Positions 54,500 to 62,083 of a stretch of 64,000 nt of DNA are shown here, piece by piece. Under the pieces are notes generated by a model, which was not told where the DNA came from, ran no database searches, and saw nothing but the letters and a program-made list of their open reading frames with translations. Position numbers and translations under genes: made by a program. The stretch covers positions 930,001 through 994,000 of the forward strand of contig NZ_CP111043.1 of assembly GCF_026250525.1 (NCBI RefSeq), written 5' to 3'. This DNA comes from Chondrinema litorale. GTDB taxonomy: Bacteria; Bacteroidota; Bacteroidia; Cytophagales; Flammeovirgaceae. Numbering within the stretch: position 1 is the first letter of the stretch; each line of letters starts with the position of its first letter.

Positions 54500-56434
54500 T
54501 TAATTCTCTTCTTTTAAATTATCAATTTCACCTAGATATTCCCCAAAATCTTCGCTATGCGAGTATTTCCCCTTTTCATTAAAGAATTTCCATTCTCCAA
54601 CCATCTCATCATGCAGATATTCACCAGATGCATCTAATTTACCATTTGTATGATAATATTTCCATGCCCCTTCTTTTAAGCCTTCTTTAAATATTCCCTC
54701 ACCCGCATCTTTCTTATTGTCATGATAGTACTTCCATAAACCTTGTGGCAATCCATTTACATAATCACCTTCAGACTGTCTCTCTCCATTAGGGAAATAA
54801 GATATTCTTAATCCGTTTCCTGCATTTAGATTACCAGCGCTATGCTGCTTCCCTTTTACATCTACAAACATGCTTACTTTTAAAAGCTGTCCGTTATCCC
54901 AAGTTTCTGTTTCCATCTCCGTTCCATCCGCATGGAAATATTGCCACTCGCCATCTTCGTTTCCATTTATATAGGCTCCAATACTCTCAATTTCACCTGA
55001 TGGATGATAAGTTTTCCAACTCCCCTCTTCTTTTCCCCGATTCATTAAACCTTCTTCTTCCTTATACACATTTCCAACAGCATCTGTATCAAAAAGTTTT
55101 TTTACTCCATTTTCTATTCCAGCTAAATAAGTAACCAATGCCGAGATAGTCGCATCTTCTTGAAAAAACTGCCAAACACCATGTTTTTGTCCATCCACAT
55201 ACTCACCTATAGCATACAACTGCCCAGAAGGATAATATTCCTTCCAAATGCTGTCTTTTTCGCCAAAATAATAATTCCCTTCTGCCGAAAGGTTGCCATA
55301 CTCGTCATATTCTTCCCAGGCATCATTGCGAACTCCCTCATCAAAGAAGCCTAATTCTGTAAGATAAGACTCTTCGTTATAAAATGCCCAAATGCTATCT
55401 GGCTCATTATTTTTATAAAATCCTTGTACTAAAACAGTACTGGTGTCTTCTCCAAATTCAAAGTAGGGACCTTCCTGTATACCATTCACAAAAATCCCTT
55501 TGGCTTCAATACTTCCATCTGGTCTAAAATCGAAATAAGTGCCGTGCTCTTTGCCATTTTTAAAGTTTACTTCTGCTTCTTTTACTCCTAAACGATCATA
55601 TAATGTAGATATACCTTCCGCTTTTCCATTCAGCAATTCTATTTCACTTTCTAATATGCCATCTTCATAGTAAAGCAAGCGAGTACCATTCCCTTTTTTT
55701 ATATTTCCGCCCTTTAGCTTCTTACCATTTTCGAGAAAGTAATCTCCAACATCCAAAAGAAGTGAATCTTGCCAAAACTCTTTTTGCTGCAATTGGCCAT
55801 TTTCGTAATAATAAGACACTTCTCCATTGAGATTTCCGGTTAAATAAAACGCCTGTGTTTCTAAGTTACCATTAGGATGGTATTGTACCCACATGCTATC
55901 TGGCAAGCTATCGTAATACCTACCTTTTACAGCTACTTTTCCATCAGAATAATACTCTTCGTAAGGTCCTTCTTCTTTGCCAACTAAGTAAAATACTGAT
56001 GATTCAAGTTGCCCATTTGGATGATAATAGTATGACAAGCCGTTTTCAACACCTCCCACATAATTTACTACACTTTCTACCTCTCCATTTTCGAAATAGG
56101 TTTTCCACGCACCATGAATTTTCCCATTTTTATAATTCCCTTCAATCATTTTAGTGCCATCTGGATAAAACTCCAACCAAGGTCCTTCTTCCACACCATC
56201 AACAAAATTTGCAGATAGTACCAGTTGCCCATTTGTATATTCTTTCCAGGCACCATTTACCTTATCATCTACATAATTGGTTTCTAGCAACAAACTTCCT
56301 TGGTCGTCATATACAAGCCATGGTCCGTTTTTAACTGAATCAATTTGCTGGGGGATGTATGATGTGCTATCCTGTGCTGTTACAGATTCTATAATGAATA
56401 CTAGAAAAATAAACTGATACAAGATGTGCTTCAT
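54500..56434 (-). CDS. Secreted MORN-repeat (YwqK-type) protein
   Basis: A 644-residue exported protein (signal peptide MKHILYQFIFLVFIIESVTA) made almost wholly of about two dozen MORN_2-type repeats of 22-24 residues, with the core GxWxxYxxNGxLxxxGxYxxG, e.g. NGPWLVYDDQGSLLLETNY and KEGAWKYYHTNGKLDASGEY. Such beta-hairpin repeats make an extended solenoid that can bind proteins or lipids. There is no other domain and no obvious C-terminal sorting signal. It lies 59 bases upstream of the large transporter gene, in the same direction, and could be expressed with it. Confidence 0.92.
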   Translation of the reverse strand: MKHILYQFIFLVFIIESVTAQDSTSYIPQQIDSVKNGPWLVYDDQGSLLLETNYVDDKVNGAWKEYTNGQLVLSANFVDGVEEGPWLEFYPDGTKMIEGNYKNGKIHGAWKTYFENGEVESVVNYVGGVENGLSYYYHPNGQLESSVFYLVGKEEGPYEEYYSDGKVAVKGRYYDSLPDSMWVQYHPNGNLETQAFYLTGNLNGEVSYYYENGQLQQKEFWQDSLLLDVGDYFLENGKKLKGGNIKKGNGTRLLYYEDGILESEIELLNGKAEGISTLYDRLGVKEAEVNFKNGKEHGTYFDFRPDGSIEAKGIFVNGIQEGPYFEFGEDTSTVLVQGFYKNNEPDSIWAFYNEESYLTELGFFDEGVRNDAWEEYDEYGNLSAEGNYYFGEKDSIWKEYYPSGQLYAIGEYVDGQKHGVWQFFQEDATISALVTYLAGIENGVKKLFDTDAVGNVYKEEEGLMNRGKEEGSWKTYHPSGEIESIGAYINGNEDGEWQYFHADGTEMETETWDNGQLLKVSMFVDVKGKQHSAGNLNAGNGLRISYFPNGERQSEGDYVNGLPQGLWKYYHDNKKDAGEGIFKEGLKEGAWKYYHTNGKLDASGEYLHDEMVGEWKFFNEKGKYSHSEDFGEYLGEIDNLKEEN

Positions 56435-56504
56435 AAGCTATATTTTTTAATGAAAGCAATTTAGTAATGCCTTCTCTAAATCCAAATGTCTCGGAAAGTT
56501 GAAA

Positions 56505-56540
56505 ACAAATAAAAAAGCAGTTCTGTTTAGAACTGCTTTT
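56505..56540 (-). terminator. Rho-independent terminator of dnaA
   Basis: Twelve-base perfect arms AAAAGCAGTTCT (56513-56524) and AGAACTGCTTTT (56529-56540), four-base loop, followed on the minus strand by T-rich sequence down to 56505. Confidence 0.9.
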
Positions 56541-56627
56541 CTTTAACTCAGTATATTCTTTAAGGAAATGCCGTTGTGAGTCTTGTTATACAATATTTTT
56601 TTTCAATACCTAATAATAAATTCGCCC

Positions 56628-58148
56628 TTATTTACCTACCTGCATCATTTCTGTTAATTCATTAATTATTTTTCTGTAGATCGCATCGTTATCATTTTTC
56701 TTAATAACTGTTTTGCTTGCATGTACTACAGTACTGTGGTCTCTACCTCCAAATCTATCACCAATCATTTTTAGCGGCATATCTGTATATTGCTGAGAAA
56801 AATACATGGCAATCTGTCTGGCACTAGCAATATCTTTTTTTCTAGTTTTTGATTTCAGTTCCTCTACAGATAGCTTAAAGTAATCGGCAACTACCTGTTG
56901 TATAAATTCAATAGTAATTTCTTTTTCTGTAGTTCTAAATATGTTCAGAAGCGTGGTTTTCGCCAACTCTAAATCAATATCTTTTCTCATAAAAGATGCA
57001 TTGGCAATCAAAGAAATTAATACACCTTCTAGCTCTCTAATATTAGAATCTACATTTCTTGCTAGATAATCAATTACTTCATTAGGTACTTCTACTCCTT
57101 CGTTAGACATTTTAGTTTGCACAATGGCAACTCTTGTCTCATAATCTGGAATTTGAATATCTGCAGTTAATCCCCATTTAAACCTCGACAATAAACGCTC
57201 CTGAAGGCCCTGTAAGCTTCTTGGAGGACAATCTGAGGTCATAATAATTTGCCTACCGCTCTGGTGCAATCTATTGAATATGTGGAAGAAGTTTTCTTGA
57301 GTTTTTTCTTTTCCTGCTAAAAACTGAATATCGTCTATAATAAGAACATCTACCTTTAGATAGAAATTAGTAAAATTCTGAACATTATTGTTTTTAAGTG
57401 CTTCGATAAACTGCGTTGTAAACTGATCTGATGTTACATACAAAACCAGCTTTTCAGGGAAGTTAGCCTTAATCTCATTGCCTATAGCTTGAGTTAAGTG
57501 TGTTTTACCTAAACCAACTCCGCCATATACAACTAATGGGTTAAAAGCCGTAAAACCGGGCTTTTTAGCAATAGCCATACCTGCAGATCGAGCTAATCTG
57601 TTACAATCACCTTCGATATAATTATCGAAAGTATATACGGGATTAAGTTGGGTGTCAAACTGAGCAGGATCAGTATCAGGCAACTCAAAAGGGCTGCTAA
57701 TAGGCTTTATCTTATTAGCTCCACTTGTATAATTACCAGAAGAGCTACTATTTGCATTTCCACCAGAATTTGGACTTGGCGGAAATGGATTATTTTGTGC
57801 TCCTCCACTTTGATGTGTACTGATCACTGGTTTATTTCCAGCAGGTTTACTGTTTCTTACATTAAGTGTAAATGGTTGATGGTTTGCATCTCCTTTATCT
57901 ACTACTATGGAATATTCCAGCTTGCCTGAAGGTCCTAACTCAGCATCTATAGCTCTCTTAAGTATATATACATAGTGTTCCTCCAACCATTCGTAAAAGA
58001 ATGGAGTAGGTACTTCTATTGTAAGTACATTATCCTGAAGTTTGACTGGTTTAATAGGAGCAAACCAAGTTTTAAAGCTTTGCTCCGGAACCTCCTCCTT
58101 AATTATCTCTAGGCAGTTTTTCCAAATCGCCTGACAATTCTTAACCAT
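56628..58148 (-). CDS. dnaA: Chromosomal replication initiator protein DnaA
   Basis: A 506-residue initiator from the ATG at 58148; a GTG four codons upstream is also in frame, but the start MVKNCQAIWKNCLEI matches Bacteroidota DnaA. Domain I covers about 1-85. A Ser/Asn/Gly-rich linker (about 100-155) is domain II. The AAA+ domain III has Walker A GGVGLGKT (209-216), then LVLYVTSDQF and the Walker B VLIIDDIQFLAGK, with the sensor R (ERLLSRFKWG). The C-terminal domain IV has the DNA-binding helix-turn-helix IGDRFGGRDHSTVVHA. It is preceded by a non-coding stretch with possible origin or regulatory sites. Confidence 0.97.
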   Translation of the reverse strand: MVKNCQAIWKNCLEIIKEEVPEQSFKTWFAPIKPVKLQDNVLTIEVPTPFFYEWLEEHYVYILKRAIDAELGPSGKLEYSIVVDKGDANHQPFTLNVRNSKPAGNKPVISTHQSGGAQNNPFPPSPNSGGNANSSSSGNYTSGANKIKPISSPFELPDTDPAQFDTQLNPVYTFDNYIEGDCNRLARSAGMAIAKKPGFTAFNPLVVYGGVGLGKTHLTQAIGNEIKANFPEKLVLYVTSDQFTTQFIEALKNNNVQNFTNFYLKVDVLIIDDIQFLAGKEKTQENFFHIFNRLHQSGRQIIMTSDCPPRSLQGLQERLLSRFKWGLTADIQIPDYETRVAIVQTKMSNEGVEVPNEVIDYLARNVDSNIRELEGVLISLIANASFMRKDIDLELAKTTLLNIFRTTEKEITIEFIQQVVADYFKLSVEELKSKTRKKDIASARQIAMYFSQQYTDMPLKMIGDRFGGRDHSTVVHASKTVIKKNDNDAIYRKIINELTEMMQVGK

Positions 58149-58321
58149 CTGATTCAACACATTTTTAAAATTTTGTAGTGAAATGAATAATCATACAAAA
58201 TCTTTAAATTTTGCAATGTAAGTTCATCAACAAAAAAGACATTTAATTTTTTTGTTTTGCTTAGAAGATCGTCGGAAATCTTGTCTGATTTTATCTTTCA
58301 GGTGAATGCAAATCTGCTAAA

Positions 58322-58348
58322 AAAATCGATAGAATAAAAATCGATTTT
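58322..58348. repeat. Inverted repeat upstream of dnaA
   Basis: Nine-base arms AAAATCGAT (58322-58330) and ATCGATTTT (58340-58348) with a nine-base spacer, about 175 bases before the dnaA start. Confidence 0.4.
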
Positions 58349-58647
58349 GGTCCAAATTTTAATTTTTAGCAAGGTTAACTTTTTAATAACTAACTGATAA
58401 CCAAAGGTTTAAATAAAGCAATACAGCTTGGCAATTAATTGATTATCAGCTACTTACCTCATCAATGAGATTTTTAACTTTTTTTTCTAAAAATTTTATG
58501 GTAGCATTTTTGCTAACTTCCACCCTCACTCACTATTAAAATATACTACTTTTAGCAATAGTTGCAACAACAACAAAATAAAATGAATGCGTTAGCTCAT
58601 TTAACAGAATACATCATTTTTTTATCTCAAATAATGATGTAATTTTT

Positions 58648-58722
58648 TTGGTACAAGAAATTGTTATATTGTACTTTTTAACAAGCAACAGACGTAATTA
58701 AAACAGCAATTCTTTATTGTAC
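58648..58722. promoter_or_regulatory. TTGTAC half-site cluster with promoter-like elements
   Basis: TTGTAC occurs inverted at 58651-58656 (GTACAA) and direct at 58669-58674 and 58717-58722. The first two form an inverted repeat with a 12-base spacer, inside a plus-strand promoter-like pair (TTG 58648-58650, 21 bases, TACTTTTT 58672-58679). It looks like an operator over a promoter, but no gene lies downstream on the plus strand. Confidence 0.35.
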
Positions 58723-58875
58723 CTGTTCACAACTATTAACTTTTAATGCTTCTCAAAATCTTTGAATAAACGCAGATTTTAATGTTTTAGAAAGTTTAAA
58801 CTAAAGTATATTCAGTATAAGTGAGCGCGAGAGGTTTCCTTAAAAACAATCAGATCACTTAAAATTTCCCGAAAA

Positions 58876-58914
58876 TAAAACCCTGCCCGTAATTTGAATT
58901 ACCAGCAGGGTTTT
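58876..58914 (-). terminator. Terminator of the rplU-rpmA operon
   Basis: Arms AAAACCCTGC (58877-58886) and GCAGGGTTTT (58905-58914), ten bases, with an inner GTAAT/ATTAC pair extending the stem. The minus-strand 3' side ends in UUUU and A/U-rich sequence. Confidence 0.85.
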
Positions 58915-58947
58915 ACAAAAAGAAATTCTCTGAATACCTAATTTAAA

Positions 58948-59217
58948 TTATTCAGCAGTTGCACCAGCAGGAATAACTGATACATAAGATCTTTTCTTAA
59001 ATCCTTTCTTGAAAGCTACAGTACCATCTACTAATGAAAAGATAGTATGGTCCTTACCTATGCCAACGTTTTGGCCTAGGTGGTGTTTAGTACCTCTTTG
59101 TCTAACAATGATATTTCCGGCCTTTACAGATTGGCCACCGAATACCTTAACGCCAAGTCGTTTACTTTCCGACTCTCTTCCGTTTCGTGAGCTACCCGCT
59201 CCTTTCTTGTGTGCCAT
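58948..59217 (-). CDS. rpmA: 50S ribosomal protein L27
   Basis: An 89-residue ribosomal protein with the L27 opening [20 protein letters not shown], then [20 protein letters not shown] and [16 protein letters not shown]. The N-terminal tail reaches the peptidyl-transferase centre. No N-terminal protease-processed extension of the Firmicutes type is present. It starts six bases after the rplU stop. Confidence 0.98.
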   Translation of the reverse strand: MAHKKGAGSSRNGRESESKRLGVKVFGGQSVKAGNIIVRQRGTKHHLGQNVGIGKDHTIFSLVDGTVAFKKGFKKRSYVSVIPAGATAE

Positions 59218-59223
59218 GAGATT

Positions 59224-59535
59224 TTAAATTTGAATATCTTCGATTAAAACTTTTGTAAATTGTTGTCTATGTCCGTTCTTTTTCTTGTAACCTTTTCTTC
59301 TCTTCTTTTTGAAAACGATTACTTTATCACCTTGAACGTGTTCTAATACTTTACCTTTTATTGTTGCACCAGCAACGCTAGGAGCTCCTACATCTATGCT
59401 ATCACCATTATCTACTAACAATACATTGCCAAACTCAACATCTGCACCTTCATCATCACCTAGTCTGTGAGTATAGATAAATTTGTCTTTCTCTACTTTA
59501 AATTGTTGCCCGGCTATTTCTACTATTGCGTACAT
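59224..59535 (-). CDS. rplU: 50S ribosomal protein L21
   Basis: The L21 start is MYAIVEIAGQQFKVEKD from the ATG at 59535, giving 103 residues. An upstream ATG-frame to 59565 would lie at or before the predicted transcription start, so it is rejected. The family core (RLGDDEGADVEFGNVLLV, GKVLEHVQGDKVIVFKKK and RKGYKKKNGHRQQFT) is intact. First gene of the rplU-rpmA operon with a good promoter at 59563-59593. Confidence 0.97.
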   Translation of the reverse strand: MYAIVEIAGQQFKVEKDKFIYTHRLGDDEGADVEFGNVLLVDNGDSIDVGAPSVAGATIKGKVLEHVQGDKVIVFKKKRRKGYKKKNGHRQQFTKVLIEDIQI

Positions 59536-59562
59536 CTTTTCAAATTTTATTTTTTGAGGTTG

Positions 59563-59593
59563 CAAAAATATAAGAATACGTAAATAATCACAA
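59563..59593 (-). promoter_or_regulatory. Promoter of rplU-rpmA
   Basis: On the minus strand, TTG (59593-59591), 20 bases, TATTTTTG (59570-59563), a perfect TAnnTTTG. The transcript would start near 59556, about 20 bases before the L21 ATG, which supports the shorter start. Confidence 0.6.
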
Positions 59594-59807
59594 TCTTTCT
59601 GCTATATTTTCGAGCATAAATTTAAATGTTTTTTTTTAGCTTTTCTAAAAATGCCTCTAAAGCAACAATATGAAAGATTAATTGCGCTATTTTAAACTTT
59701 TTTTTGTTTCAATTAATTCATTAGAAGCATTTCCCTAACCTGCTAATAATCAAGAATAAATAGCTTTATTATGACATTTTTAAGCGTTTTTGAACGGTTA
59801 TGACTGA

Positions 59808-59838
59808 TTTTGAATTTTAAAACGCCTTTCTATATTTG
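59808..59838 (+). promoter_or_regulatory. Promoter of nrdB
   Basis: TTTTG (59808-59812), 18 bases, TATATTTG (59831-59838), both matching the Bacteroidota consensus. Transcription should begin near 59845, leaving a leader of about 205 bases before the nrdB ATG. Confidence 0.6.
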
Positions 59839-59960
59839 TAATGCTTGCTTAGAAAGAAAAACACAAACAAACTCAACTAGAATCATTTTTTACCAGATTC
59901 ATTACTATTAACCTCAAGAACAATTCTGATTTTATTTACAGGTAAACAGTAGGGCACTAC

Positions 59961-60023
59961 ATGTCTATTATATGGAATGGGTTTCTATTTTATGTAAACT
60001 TATTCAACTATGTATTTTTTTAA
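59961..60023 (+). CDS. Possible upstream open reading frame in the nrdB leader
   Basis: ATG at 59961 to TAA at 60023 encodes 20 residues, hydrophobic and aromatic (MSIIWNGFLFYVNLFNYVFF). The stop is 27 bases before nrdB. It could be a leader peptide affecting nrdB expression, but may be chance; there is no visible ribosome-binding site, which in Bacteroidota means little. Confidence 0.2.
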   Translation: MSIIWNGFLFYVNLFNYVFF

Positions 60024-60050
60024 GGAAACTGTTAACCCGTATTTTGAGCT

Positions 60051-61040
60051 ATGAGAGCATCAGTTACTGATGAACCACTTTTACAAGAAGTAAAAAACCG
60101 ATTTGTATTATTCCCGATCAAACACAACGATATTTGGGAAATGTACAAACAGTCTGAAGCTAGTTTCTGGACTGCCGAAGAAATTGATCTTCAACAAGAT
60201 TTAAGCGATTGGGAAAAATTAAATGATGGAGAACGCCATTTCATTTCTCACGTGCTTGCTTTTTTTGCTGCAAGCGATGGTATAGTAAATGAAAATCTTG
60301 TTATCAATTTTATGGCTGAGGTTCAGATACCCGAAGCTAAATGCTTTTATGGCTTCCAAGTGATGATGGAAAACATCCATTCAGAAACTTACTCCTTATT
60401 AATTGATACATATATTAAAGATTCGGCAGAAAAAGACAAGTTGTTTAATGCACTTGAAACTGTTCCATGTGTGGGTAAGAAAGGTAGCTGGGCTTTAAAG
60501 TGGATTGAAAGTGATAGTTTCGCTGAAAGACTCATTGCTTTTGCTGCAGTAGAAGGTATCTTTTTTTCAGGTAGTTTTTGCTCTATCTTTTGGTTAAAGA
60601 AAAGAGGATTAATGCCGGGTTTAAGTTTTTCTAATGAATTGATTTCTCGAGACGAAGGAATGCACTGCGATTTTGCCTGCCTACTTTACGCCAAGTATCT
60701 AAAAAACAAATTATCAGAAGAACGTATTTTAGAAATCATTACAGATGCTGTTACAATCGAACAAGAATTTGTAACCGATGCCCTTCCAGTAAAACTAATT
60801 GGCATGAATGCAGAACTCATGAACCAATACATTGAGTTTGTAGCAGACAGACTACTCGTTTCTTTGGGTTGCCAGAAGCACTATAATTCTAGCAATCCAT
60901 TCGATTTTATGGAAATGATTTCACTACAAGGTAAAACCAACTTCTTTGAAAAGAGAGTTTCTGAATATCAAAAAGCTGGGGTAAATACACCAAAAGATAC
61001 TAATGACGGAAAGAAGTTTTCTTTAGACGAAGATTTCTAA
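60051..61040 (+). CDS. nrdB: Class Ia ribonucleoside-diphosphate reductase, beta subunit (eukaryote-like)
   Basis: A 329-residue ferritin-fold radical subunit. All iron ligands line up with mouse R2: Asp46 (EEIDL), Glu107 and His110 ([10 protein letters not shown]), Glu168 (AAVEGIFF), Glu202 and His205 (RDEGMHCDF). The radical Tyr is Tyr114. It supplies the tyrosyl radical that NrdA uses to make dNTP precursors. The tail carries the acidic end (SLDEDF), the R1-binding C-terminus. It has its own promoter and leader; the PlsC-like gene follows after 130 bases and nrdA after that. Confidence 0.97.
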   Translation: MRASVTDEPLLQEVKNRFVLFPIKHNDIWEMYKQSEASFWTAEEIDLQQDLSDWEKLNDGERHFISHVLAFFAASDGIVNENLVINFMAEVQIPEAKCFYGFQVMMENIHSETYSLLIDTYIKDSAEKDKLFNALETVPCVGKKGSWALKWIESDSFAERLIAFAAVEGIFFSGSFCSIFWLKKRGLMPGLSFSNELISRDEGMHCDFACLLYAKYLKNKLSEERILEIITDAVTIEQEFVTDALPVKLIGMNAELMNQYIEFVADRLLVSLGCQKHYNSSNPFDFMEMISLQGKTNFFEKRVSEYQKAGVNTPKDTNDGKKFSLDEDF

Positions 61041-61170
61041 ACAGAATAAAATAAGCTATGCTCTTAAATGCAAAAACTTTATGAACTACAGTTTATTTTT
61101 TTTATTTTAAGTACATTCAATTAGGAATAAGTGTATTTTCCTACTTGTTTTTTTTACAAAACAGACTAAG

Positions 61171-61965
61171 GTGAAGCTCCATAAAATTCCAAAGATTAAG
61201 AAAGGTAATCTAAAAGTTAAAATCATTAAGAAAGACCCTTTTGGTAATATTCTCATCTTTAAAAGAATATTAATTGGGGTACTGGCAACATTCACATATG
61301 GCCGAATAAATATTGTAAATAAACTAAAGGTAGAAGGCACAGAATATCTGAGCGATTTACCCAGCAAAAATGTATTATTTATATCCAATCATCAGACTTA
61401 CTATGCAGATGTAATTGCACTCTATCATATTTTTTGTAGTGTAAAGTGGAAGTTTAGAAATACCATAGGCATTCCTCTTTATATGCTTATCCCGAGAGTA
61501 AATACTTACTATGTAGCAGCAGAAGAAACCATGAAAGAGAGTGGGTTAATACCAAAGATATTCTCTTACGCTGGAGCAGTTACAGTTAGAAGATCATGGA
61601 GAGCCAAAGGTCAAAATGTAAGTAGAGGTGCTGATAGAAGTGCACCCGAAAAAATTAAAAAAGCATTAGATCATGGCTGGGTTGTAAACTTTCCACAGGG
61701 TACTACAAGTCCATATGCTCCAATAAGAAAAGGAACTGCCAACATTATAAAACACTACAACCCGATTGTAGTGCCTATCGTGATTGACGGTTTCAGAAGA
61801 GCATTCGACAAAAAAGGATTATTCTTTAAAAAACGAGGTTCAACACTGCAAGTAAAATTTAAAAAGCCACTTCAGTTTTCAGAAGATGCAACTATTGAAG
61901 AAATAACGAGCGCTATAGCAGAGTCTATAGAACAATCTAAAGAAAAGAAATCAAGGGCTACATAA
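61171..61965 (+). CDS. PlsC-like lysophospholipid acyltransferase family protein
   Basis: A 264-residue protein with the acyltransferase fold: hydrophobic strand, NHQTYYAD (73-80), a central LIPRVNTYYVAAEETM stretch, and FPQGTTSPYAP (174-184). The usual catalytic HX4D is here His74 with Asp80 (five residues between), and the glycerolphosphate-binding FPEGTRS is PQGTTS. I recall similar Bacteroidota sequences with HQTYxAD, so this may be a family variant. It lacks the usual long N-terminal helix. The start is GTG (61171). It sits between nrdB (130-base gap) and nrdA (118-base gap), so it may be co-transcribed with them. Substrate unknown. Confidence 0.85.
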   Translation: MKLHKIPKIKKGNLKVKIIKKDPFGNILIFKRILIGVLATFTYGRINIVNKLKVEGTEYLSDLPSKNVLFISNHQTYYADVIALYHIFCSVKWKFRNTIGIPLYMLIPRVNTYYVAAEETMKESGLIPKIFSYAGAVTVRRSWRAKGQNVSRGADRSAPEKIKKALDHGWVVNFPQGTTSPYAPIRKGTANIIKHYNPIVVPIVIDGFRRAFDKKGLFFKKRGSTLQVKFKKPLQFSEDATIEEITSAIAESIEQSKEKKSRAT

Positions 61966-62083
61966 CGATTCCATTTTTCATGAATTTTTAATGATTAACA
62001 GCTTTAACTCATACTAACATTGAGGCTGAACAGGCCAGATATTTTTAATTTCAAATTCATCATCCTTTTAACGGTTAGCAGAA

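Larger units (their letters stand above)
58149..58875. other. Non-coding region next to dnaA (regulatory, possible origin)
   Basis: This gene-free stretch of about 730 bases is very AT-rich and holds several inverted repeats: AAAATCGAT/ATCGATTTT (58322-58330/58340-58348), CTGATAA/TTATCAG (58394-58400/58443-58449), CTCAT-CA-ATGAG (58458-58469) and ACATCATT/AATGATGT (58611-58618/58633-58640, then T-rich). A TTG-N21-TACTTTTT promoter-like pair lies at 58648-58679. I see no good DnaA boxes, so oriC is only a possibility. Confidence 0.4.
59536..60050. other. Divergent regulatory region between rplU and nrdB
   Basis: This 515-base stretch holds the rplU promoter (59563-59593), the nrdB promoter (59808-59838), a leader of about 205 bases and a possible 20-codon upstream frame (59961-60023). 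I see no clear NrdR box or known riboswitch. The remaining bases show nothing. Confidence 0.5.

Noticed and set aside
54500..56434. YwqK antitoxin of a toxin-antitoxin system
   Set aside because: MORN_2 proteins are often labelled that way, but this one has a signal peptide and no toxin gene beside it.
58149..58947. oriC beside dnaA
   Set aside because: The region is AT-rich and repeat-rich, but I could not find a cluster of TTATNCACA-like boxes on either strand. I keep it only as a possibility, not as a called origin.
61107..61388. 93-codon minus-strand frame opposite the PlsC-like gene
   Set aside because: It is a shadow of the acyltransferase frame on the other strand and begins inside that gene.
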